From Mycolicibacterium litorale (GTDB lineage Bacteria > Actinomycetota > Actinomycetes > Mycobacteriales > Mycobacteriaceae), in contig NZ_AP023287.1 in NCBI RefSeq assembly GCF_014218295.1, positions 3,968,001-4,032,000 of the forward strand: 64,000 nt of DNA. Direction: 5' to 3'. Position 1 is the first letter of the stretch, and every line of letters starts with the position of its first letter. The notes under the pieces are model-generated. The model had not been told where the DNA came from. It saw only the letters and a list, made by a program, of their open reading frames with translations, and searched no databases. Below, in pieces: positions 56,288 through 64,000 of this stretch. The position numbers and the translations under genes were made by a program.

Positions 56288-57108
56288 CGCAGCGGGTGGG
56301 CGGCGAGCCATTCGTCGGCCACCGCCGCCGGGTCCGCGCCGTCGCGGACCCGAGCCCGCATCTGCGCCAGCGCCGCGGTGTCGAGCACTCCGGCCACCTC
56401 GTTGAGCGCGAGGATCTGCGATTCGTCGAGGGTGTTGCGCCGATACAGCGGCACCACGTTCTCCGCACGCACCAGCGAGGTGCGGTCGGTGAGCACCACC
56501 AGTTCCGACGGGATCCCCGGCGCCGCCGTCGTGGTCCACGCGGCGTCGATGTCGCCGGCCTCGAGGGCGGCGAACAGCGTTGCGGCGTCCGGGAATTCGC
56601 GTGGCTTCGGCAACCGGCAGGTACCGATGACCGCGGGCGTGCGCGCCGCGGGGACGCTGCCCGGACGGATGTCGCACCGACGGGCCAGCGCCGACATGTC
56701 GTGGCCGCCGAGCGCGTCGACGGTCGACTCCGTGACCGCGAGTGCCGGTTTGTCTTCGGCCGCGGTGGTGTAGTCGCCGGCCCCGATCCCCTCCGGAAGC
56801 GCCGACACCATGTCCCGGTACACCTGCTCGGCCGCACGGGCGGTCGCCTCCGGCTGGAACCGCTGCAGCAACCGCCCGGTCAGCCCGGGGACGACCGCGA
56901 CGTCACCGGCGTCGAGCGCGGGCAACGGGTCGGCGGTCGACTCCACCCGCGTCGCGGTGCCGTAATGCCGCAGCGCGGCGGCATAGAGGTGCGCGGTGAG
57001 GAGCGATGCGTCGTCCCCGGCGGAGCCGATCGTCAACGACGGCCCGGACTGTGGTCCCGCGCAAGCGGTCAGCACCACCGCGCACAGTGCGACCAGAAGA
57101 CGGCGCAC
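56281..57108 (-). CDS. lpqZ: lipoprotein LpqZ, substrate-binding protein of the glycine-betaine type
   Basis: A 275-residue lipoprotein. The signal peptide ends LTAC with lipidated Cys16. The rest is an OpuAC/ProX-type periplasmic binding protein (LTIGSAGDDASLLTAHLYAA, GDVAVVPGLTGRLLQRF, LVVLTDRTSLVRAENVVPLY), a fold that binds compatible solutes such as glycine betaine, choline or proline. No permease or ATPase gene is adjacent, so it may serve a distant transporter. GTG 57108 opens the signal peptide. It starts 7 bases after the malic enzyme gene and is probably co-transcribed with it. Confidence 0.83.
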   Translation of the reverse strand: MRRLLVALCAVVLTACAGPQSGPSLTIGSAGDDASLLTAHLYAAALRHYGTATRVESTADPLPALDAGDVAVVPGLTGRLLQRFQPEATARAAEQVYRDMVSALPEGIGAGDYTTAAEDKPALAVTESTVDALGGHDMSALARRCDIRPGSVPAARTPAVIGTCRLPKPREFPDAATLFAALEAGDIDAAWTTTAAPGIPSELVVLTDRTSLVRAENVVPLYRRNTLDESQILALNEVAGVLDTAALAQMRARVRDGADPAAVADEWLAAHPLRD

Positions 57109-57115
57109 AGCGACG

Positions 57116-58285
57116 TCAGGAGTCGGACGCGGCCGCGACTGCGGCGGCCACCGCCGGAGCCACCCGCGGGTCGAGCGCACTGGGCACGATGTGGTCGACG
57201 GCCAGTTCGTCACCGACCACCGAGAAGATCGCCTCGGCCGCGGCCACCTTCATCCGCTCGGTGATCCGCCGCGCCCCGGCGTCGAGCGCGCCGCGGAACA
57301 CGCCGGGGAACGCCAGCACGTTGTTGATCTGGTTCGGGAAGTCGCTGCGCCCGGTCGCGACGACGGCGGCGTACTTGCGCGCCGCGTCCGGGTGGATCTC
57401 CGGGTCGGGATTGGACAGCGCGAACACGATGCCACCCGGCGCCATCGTCGCGACCGCCTCCTCCGGGACGACACCGGCCGACAGGCCGAGGAACATGTCG
57501 GCGCCGTCGAGCGCCTCGGCGATCCCGCCGGTGCGGCCCGCCGGGTTGGTGCGCTCGGCCAGTTCGGCCTTGAACGAGTTGAGGTCGTCGCGTCCGCTGT
57601 GGACGATGCCCTTGCTGTCCAGCACGGTTACGTCCGGGATCCCGGCGGCCAGCAGGATGTTGGCGCATGCGACGCCTGCGGCGCCGGCCCCCGAGATCAC
57701 CACCCGCAGCGCGGACATGTCGCGGTCGAGGACCGTGGCGGCGCCCATCAGCGCGGCGAGCACGACGATCGCGGTGCCGTGCTGATCGTCGTGCATGACC
57801 GGACAGTCCAGCGCCTCGATGACGCGGCGTTCGATCTCGAAGCAGCGCGGCGCGGAGATGTCCTCGAGGTTGACCGCACCGAACGTCGGACGCAGACGCA
57901 CCAGCGTCTCGACGATCTCGTCGGGGTCCTTGGTGTCCAGCACGATCGGGATCGAATCGAGGCCGCCGAACGTCTTGAACAGCGCGCTCTTGCCCTCCAT
58001 CACCGGAAGCGACGCGGCCGCGCCGATGTCGCCGAGGCCGAGCACGGCGCTGCCGTCGCTGACGACCGCGACCAGGCGGTTGGCCCACGTGTACTTCGCG
58101 GCCAGTGCGGGGTCGTTCGCGATGGCCCGGCTCACCTGGGCCACCCCCGGTGTGTAGGCGATCGACAGCGCCCGCTGGGTGTCCAGCGGTGCCTTCAATT
58201 CCACCGAGAGTTTGCCGCCCTCGTGCGCGGCGAAGATCTCTTCGTCATCGATGACGACTTGCGGGGTACGGACCATCTCAGCCAC
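57116..58285 (-). CDS. NAD(P)-dependent malic enzyme
   Basis: A 389-residue malate dehydrogenase (oxaloacetate-decarboxylating), the short bacterial form without a phosphotransacetylase domain. Catalytic features: Tyr in LSIAYTPGVAQVS near 43, Lys in VMEGKSALFKTFGG near 95, metal ligands in VNLEDISAPRCFEIE and PVMHDDQHGTAIV near 140-170, NAD-binding VVISGAGAAGVACA near 197. It converts malate to pyruvate and CO2, linking the TCA cycle to NAD(P)H supply near kgd. GTG 58285 follows TACTGT (58297-58292) by 6 bases: leaderless; ATG 58276 is the alternative. It is divergent from corA. Confidence 0.9.
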   Translation of the reverse strand: MAEMVRTPQVVIDDEEIFAAHEGGKLSVELKAPLDTQRALSIAYTPGVAQVSRAIANDPALAAKYTWANRLVAVVSDGSAVLGLGDIGAAASLPVMEGKSALFKTFGGLDSIPIVLDTKDPDEIVETLVRLRPTFGAVNLEDISAPRCFEIERRVIEALDCPVMHDDQHGTAIVVLAALMGAATVLDRDMSALRVVISGAGAAGVACANILLAAGIPDVTVLDSKGIVHSGRDDLNSFKAELAERTNPAGRTGGIAEALDGADMFLGLSAGVVPEEAVATMAPGGIVFALSNPDPEIHPDAARKYAAVVATGRSDFPNQINNVLAFPGVFRGALDAGARRITERMKVAAAEAIFSVVGDELAVDHIVPSALDPRVAPAVAAAVAAASDS

Positions 58286-58375
58286 GACGTCACAGTAACG
58301 GACCCCGCGATCTCACCGGCCCCTATCACCCCTCGGTGAGCTCCGCTGACCGGTGCGGGCGCGTACCATCTGCGG

Positions 58376-59407
58376 GTGCCGTCTTTCCATGTCCCGGTGG
58401 CGCGGGCGGTCGTCGACTGCGGTGTGTACTGCGACGGCGAGCGGTTGCCGGGAAGGTTCACCCACGCGTCCGCGCTGCAGCGGGCCCGCGAACTCGCCGG
58501 CGAGGGCCGGTCGGCGTTCGTATGGATCGGCCTGCACGAACCCGACGAACACCAGATGCAAACGGTCGCCGACGTGTTCGGGCTGCACGAACTGGCCGTC
58601 GAAGACGCGGTGCACGCCCATCAGCGACCCAAGGTCGAGCGGTACGACGACACGTTGTTCCTGGTCCTCAAGACGGTCAAGTACATCGAGCACGAGTCGA
58701 TGGCCAAGGTGCGCGAGATCGTCGAGACCGGCGAGATCATGGTGTTCGTCGGACCCCAGTTCGTCGTCACCGTCCGCCACGGCGACCACAGCGGACTGAC
58801 CGGGGTCCGCAGGCACCTCGAAGCCACCCCGGCTGTCCTCGCGCTCGGCCCGTACGCGGTGATGCACGCGATCGCCGACCACGTCGTCGACAGCTACCTC
58901 GACGTCACCGAGATGGTCGAGACCGATATCGACGCGATGGAAGAGGACATCTTCTCGCCCCGGTCACGCACCAACATCGAACACATCTACCTTCTCAAAC
59001 GCGAAGTGGTGGAACTGCGCCGCGCGGTCGCGCCGCTGACGCCGGCGCTGCAGCGGATCGGCGACTTCGACGATCTGATCTCCATCGAGGTGCGCCGTTA
59101 CATGCGCGACGTCCTCGACCACAACATCCGCGCCTCCGACCGCATCGGCAGCTACGACGACATGCTCAGCTCGCTGGTGCAGGCCGCGCTCGGCAAGGTG
59201 GCGATGCAGCAGAACGTCGACATGCGCAAGATCTCGTCGTGGGTCGCCATCGCAGCGGTGCCGACCGCGCTCGCCGGCATCTACGGGATGAACTTCGACC
59301 ACATGCCCGAACTGCACCAGGTGTGGGGCTACCCGGCGGTGCTGCTGGTGATGGTGACGGTGTGCGGGCTGCTCTACCGCACCTTCCGCCGCAACCACTG
59401 GCTCTAG
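58376..59407 (+). CDS. corA: CorA-type magnesium/cobalt channel
   Basis: A 343-residue CorA family channel. The long cytosolic funnel domain (1 to about 280) is followed by two membrane helices separated by the selectivity loop YGMNF at residues 303-307. The HMPELHQVWGY loop and a short basic C-terminus follow. Pentamers take up Mg2+ and some Co2+/Ni2+. GTG 58376 lies 6 bases after TACCAT (58364-58369), predicting a leaderless message. Its TAG stop shares bases with the stop of the convergent gene in CTAG. Matches Rv1239c by position. Confidence 0.92.
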   Translation: MPSFHVPVARAVVDCGVYCDGERLPGRFTHASALQRARELAGEGRSAFVWIGLHEPDEHQMQTVADVFGLHELAVEDAVHAHQRPKVERYDDTLFLVLKTVKYIEHESMAKVREIVETGEIMVFVGPQFVVTVRHGDHSGLTGVRRHLEATPAVLALGPYAVMHAIADHVVDSYLDVTEMVETDIDAMEEDIFSPRSRTNIEHIYLLKREVVELRRAVAPLTPALQRIGDFDDLISIEVRRYMRDVLDHNIRASDRIGSYDDMLSSLVQAALGKVAMQQNVDMRKISSWVAIAAVPTALAGIYGMNFDHMPELHQVWGYPAVLLVMVTVCGLLYRTFRRNHWL

Positions 59408-59997
59408 CTGGGGCTCGCCGCTCTTCGATGGGGATCGAGGACATCCACACCGTCGGTCGCCCACGCCTCCCGCATCGCGTCGGCGCCCTTGAGCCGCACC
59501 CACGCCGCCTCGGTCGGGGTGATCGGCGTGGCCGAGAACACCGTCACCGCGGGCATCGGGCCGGGCAGGGCGATATCGTCGATGTCGCTGCGGCCCAACA
59601 GGAAAGCGGTGAACGGCGCCGGCTCCCACAGCGGAGTCTCGAGGTCGATCAACGCGTCCGCCTCCAGCACCAGCCCCTCGACGGCGGGTGCGGCGGCCAC
59701 CACTGCCAGCGAACGGGCCAGCCCCTTCGGCGTCGAACCACGCAGCGACACAACGACTTCCGCACGCGGCCCGTGCACCGGATCGGTCACCAGCTCCGTG
59801 GGATCGAACATCGGATGGCGCGAACAGCCAAGCGACACGTAGTGCGCGACGCCGTCCGGGTCGGGGCCGAACCGCAGCACCTCGATCCGCTCGGTGCCCA
59901 GGAACGTGACGCTGGCGGCGACGGGCTCCGCGGTGATCCCGGCCCGCCGGAAATGCTCGCCCAGCTGGGCGCGCACCACGGTCAGGACATCGGTCAC
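59404..59997 (-). CDS. suppressor-of-fused (SUFU)-domain protein coupled to sugC
   Basis: A 197-residue protein with a SUFU-type fold (VLRFGPDPDGVAHYVSLGCS near 41-60; DPTELVTDPVHGPRAEVVVS; VFSATPITPTEAAWVRLKG near 149-168). Bacterial SUFU-like proteins include immunity proteins of polymorphic toxins, but many stand alone with no known role. GTG 59997 overlaps the sugC stop (GTGA), so it is translationally coupled as the last gene of lpqY-sugABC. I recall no equivalent between sugC and corA in M. tuberculosis. The function is unknown. Confidence 0.75.
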   Translation of the reverse strand: MTDVLTVVRAQLGEHFRRAGITAEPVAASVTFLGTERIEVLRFGPDPDGVAHYVSLGCSRHPMFDPTELVTDPVHGPRAEVVVSLRGSTPKGLARSLAVVAAAPAVEGLVLEADALIDLETPLWEPAPFTAFLLGRSDIDDIALPGPMPAVTVFSATPITPTEAAWVRLKGADAMREAWATDGVDVLDPHRRAASPS

Positions 59998-61211
59998 TCG
60001 CCGGGCTGCTCGGGTTCTGCGATCGTCGGTGTGGCGGAGGACTTCTCGTCGGGAATCGTGAGGTTCTCCCCCGAATCCGCATCGAAGATCACCAGCTTCG
60101 ACGTGTCGAGCGCGAGGGTGATCGTCTCCCCTTGGCGGACCGGGGATTCGGTGGACACCCGCGCCACGAACTCGTTCTCGCCCTGGCCGGATTCGACGGC
60201 GAGCTGCGCCAGCTGATCGGACTGCGCACCGGCTCCCTCGGTGCGGAAGTGCACGTACTTCTCGGCGCCGAGCGACTCGACCATGTCGGCCTTGACCTCG
60301 AAGGTCAGCGCCCGGATCCGCGCGTAGCCGTCGACCACCGACGCGTCCTCCAGGTGCTCGGGGCGGACCCCGACGATGACGTTCTTCGGTTTACCCCGGC
60401 GGCTGATCAGGTCCTGCGCCTCCTGGGTGAGCGTGACCTCACCGAACGGCAGGCGCACGCCGACATCGGTGAGCGTGGCCGGGAAGAAGTTCATCGCCGG
60501 CGACCCGATGAAACCGGCGACGAACAGGTTCGCCGGCCGGTTGTAGAGCTCCTCGGGTGAGCCGATCTGCTGGGCCACCCCCGCCAGCATGACCACCACG
60601 CGGTCGCCGAGCGTCATCGCCTCGGTCTGGTCGTGGGTGACGTAGACGGTGGTGGTGCCCAGCCGGTTCTGCAGCCGGGCGATCTCCGAACGCATCTGCA
60701 CACGCAGCTTGGCGTCCAGGTTGCTCAGCGGTTCGTCCATCAGGAACGCCTTGGGGTTGCGCACGATGGCCCGCCCCATCGCCACCCGCTGGCGCTGACC
60801 ACCCGAGAGCTGACCGGGTTTGCGGTCCAGCAGTTCGGTGAGGTCCAGGATCTTCGCGGTCTCCTCGACCTTGGCGTTGATCTCCTGTTTGGAGACCTTG
60901 GCCAGGGTGAGCGGGAACCCGATGTTCTGCCGGACGGTCATGTGCGGATACAGCGCGTAGGACTGGAACACCATCGCGATGTCGCGGTCCTTGGGCGCCT
61001 TGTCGTTGACCCGCTGCCCGCCGATGCGTAGTTCACCCGAGGTGATGTCCTCCAGGCCGGCGATCATGTTCAGCGTCGTCGACTTACCGCAGCCGGACGG
61101 CCCGACCAGGATGATGAACTCGCCGTCGGCGATGGTGATCGACAGATCCTTCACGGCCGTCGCACCGTTCGGGTAACTCTTGGTCACCCGGTCCAAGACG
61201 ATTTCGGCCAT
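59994..61211 (-). CDS. sugC: trehalose ABC importer ATPase SugC
   Basis: A 405-residue MalK/UgpC-type ATPase of the LpqY-SugABC trehalose importer. Walker A GPSGCGKST near 37, Q-loop VFQSYALYPH near 80, signature QLSGGQRQR near 133, Walker B FLMDEPLSNLDAK near 155, switch His in VTHDQTEA near 190; residues beyond 240 form the OB-fold regulatory domain. The importer recycles trehalose released during mycolate transfer in the cell wall. ATG 61211 is 4 bases after the sugB stop. The Pro/Glu-rich C-terminus (ATPTIAEPEQPGE) extends the usual end. Confidence 0.94.
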   Translation of the reverse strand: MAEIVLDRVTKSYPNGATAVKDLSITIADGEFIILVGPSGCGKSTTLNMIAGLEDITSGELRIGGQRVNDKAPKDRDIAMVFQSYALYPHMTVRQNIGFPLTLAKVSKQEINAKVEETAKILDLTELLDRKPGQLSGGQRQRVAMGRAIVRNPKAFLMDEPLSNLDAKLRVQMRSEIARLQNRLGTTTVYVTHDQTEAMTLGDRVVVMLAGVAQQIGSPEELYNRPANLFVAGFIGSPAMNFFPATLTDVGVRLPFGEVTLTQEAQDLISRRGKPKNVIVGVRPEHLEDASVVDGYARIRALTFEVKADMVESLGAEKYVHFRTEGAGAQSDQLAQLAVESGQGENEFVARVSTESPVRQGETITLALDTSKLVIFDADSGENLTIPDEKSSATPTIAEPEQPGE

Positions 61212-61215
61212 CGAG

Positions 61216-62052
61216 CTACCCCTTCACCGCACCGGACGTCAACCCGGCGACAATCCGTCGCTGGAAGATCAGGACAAAGACAATGATCGGGATCGTGATC
61301 ACCATGGCGCCGGCCGCGATCGACCCCGTCGGCTCCTCGAACTGCGAGCTGCCGGTGAAGTTCGCGATCGCCACCGGCGCGGTGATCGCCCGCTCCGTCG
61401 CCGTCAGCGACAGCGCCAGCAGCAGGTCGTTCCACGCGAAGATGAAGACCAGGATGGCGGCGGTCACGATACCCGGCGCGGCCAGCGGTGCGATCACCAT
61501 GCGGAACGCCTGAGCCGGCGTCGCCCCGTCCATCTTGGCGGCCTTCTCCAGATCCCATGGGATCTCCCGGAAGAACGCCGAGAGCGTGTAGATCGCCAGC
61601 GGCAGCGCGAACGTGATGTACGGGATGATCAACCCGGGCCAGGTGTCGAACAGCCCGAGGGCGCGCTCGATGTTGAAAATCGGTGTGACCAGCGAGATGT
61701 GGGGGAACATCGCGATCAGCAGCGCGACGCCGATCAGCAGCCGCTTGCCCGGGAACGTCAGGCGGGCCACCGCGTAGGCGGCCATCCCGCCGATCACCAC
61801 GGCGATGAAGGTGGTGATCAGCCCGATGCCGATGGAGTTCAGCAGCGCCGAGGTGAAGGCGTTGCCGGTGAAGATCGCCTTGTAGTTGGCGAACGTGATC
61901 TCCGACGGAATCAGCTTGCCGTCCTTGACCGTTGCCGTGGACTTCAGCGACAGGCTCAGGATCCACAGCACCGGGAACAGCGCGTAGAGCACCACGATGA
62001 TGTTGACGATCGTCCACCCGGTCGCGCGCCCGGGGCTGACCCGCTCGTTCAC
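61216..62052 (-). CDS. sugB: trehalose ABC importer permease SugB
   Basis: A 278-residue MalG-type permease with six expected helices. The cytoplasmic EAA loop that docks on SugC is [21 protein letters not shown] near residues 175-195 (only parts are family-invariant). The N-terminal helix ([20 protein letters not shown]) and the C-terminal [16 protein letters not shown] are typical. GTG 62052 starts 1 base after the sugA stop, so translation is coupled. It forms the membrane channel with SugA. Confidence 0.93.
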   Translation of the reverse strand: MNERVSPGRATGWTIVNIIVVLYALFPVLWILSLSLKSTATVKDGKLIPSEITFANYKAIFTGNAFTSALLNSIGIGLITTFIAVVIGGMAAYAVARLTFPGKRLLIGVALLIAMFPHISLVTPIFNIERALGLFDTWPGLIIPYITFALPLAIYTLSAFFREIPWDLEKAAKMDGATPAQAFRMVIAPLAAPGIVTAAILVFIFAWNDLLLALSLTATERAITAPVAIANFTGSSQFEEPTGSIAAGAMVITIPIIVFVLIFQRRIVAGLTSGAVKG

Positions 62053-62053
62053 C

Positions 62054-64000
<1,947 letters not shown>

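Overview
The window is a high-GC actinobacterial chromosome segment. Its gene content points to a non-tuberculous mycobacterium (Mycolicibacterium/Mycobacterium type). From remembered protein families, most of it follows the M. tuberculosis gene order Rv1283c to Rv1235 read in the inverse direction: oppBCDA, an SbcC/SbcD-like pair (Rv1278/Rv1277), a SixA-like phosphatase (Rv1276c), lprC/lprB, an ABC exporter pair (Rv1273c/Rv1272c), an Rv1264-type adenylyl cyclase, Rv1262c/Rv1261c/Rv1260-type genes, udgB, tap, Rv1257c, cyp130, Rv1255c, Rv1254, deaD, lprE, Rv1251c, Rv1250, Rv1249c, kgd, Rv1245c, lpqZ, corA, and sugC/sugB/sugA/lpqY. No database search was possible, so these names rest on motifs, lengths, gene order and recall.

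Layout. Bases 1-870 hold a truncated response regulator and a small membrane protein. 0.9-7.6 kb is the oligopeptide importer oppBCDA, preceded by a 9-codon leader ORF, then an acyl-CoA-dehydrogenase-like flavoenzyme. 7.7-12.3 kb has a Lys/Ala/Pro-repeat protein and the SbcC/SbcD-like pair. 12.4-17.9 kb has the SixA-like protein, two lipoproteins and a heterodimeric ABC exporter. 17.9-26.0 kb is an accessory block with no counterpart I recall at this position in M. tuberculosis: a molybdopterin oxidoreductase, a putative ribbon-helix-helix regulator, a frameshifted gene, AIM24, an acyl-CoA synthetase-like gene, and copper chaperone plus copper ATPase behind a CsoR-type operator. 26-43 kb holds the cyclase, DNA repair glycosylases, flavoenzymes, the Tap efflux pump, cyp130-tetR, an iron-box-controlled siderophore-interacting protein, an acyltransferase and deaD. 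43-50 kb has lprE, a large nuclease-helicase and two drug exporters. 50-56 kb is centred on kgd. 56-64 kb holds lpqZ, malic enzyme, corA and the trehalose importer lpqY-sugABC with an added suppressor-of-fused gene; lpqY is cut by the window end.

Regulation. The clearest window-wide pattern is a TANNNT -10 element placed 6-7 bases before an ATG or GTG, which predicts leaderless mRNAs for about a dozen genes and decides several starts. Hairpins without U-tracts sit at several gene ends. Candidate operators are a copper-type box before copZ, an IdeR-type box before the siderophore-interacting protein, a palindrome over the cyp130 start codon and a tandem octamer over the start of the putative ribbon-helix-helix gene.

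Two genes (20.7-21.1 kb and 27.8-28.1 kb) are broken by single-base shifts; these are either real pseudogenes or assembly errors. No tRNA, rRNA, insertion sequence, prophage or CRISPR array was seen, and no gene-free stretch exceeds 300 bases. I did not find a clearly new multi-gene system. The best leads are the leader ORF before oppB, the suppressor-of-fused gene coupled to sugC, and the Lys/Ala/Pro-repeat protein beside the SbcC/SbcD-like pair.
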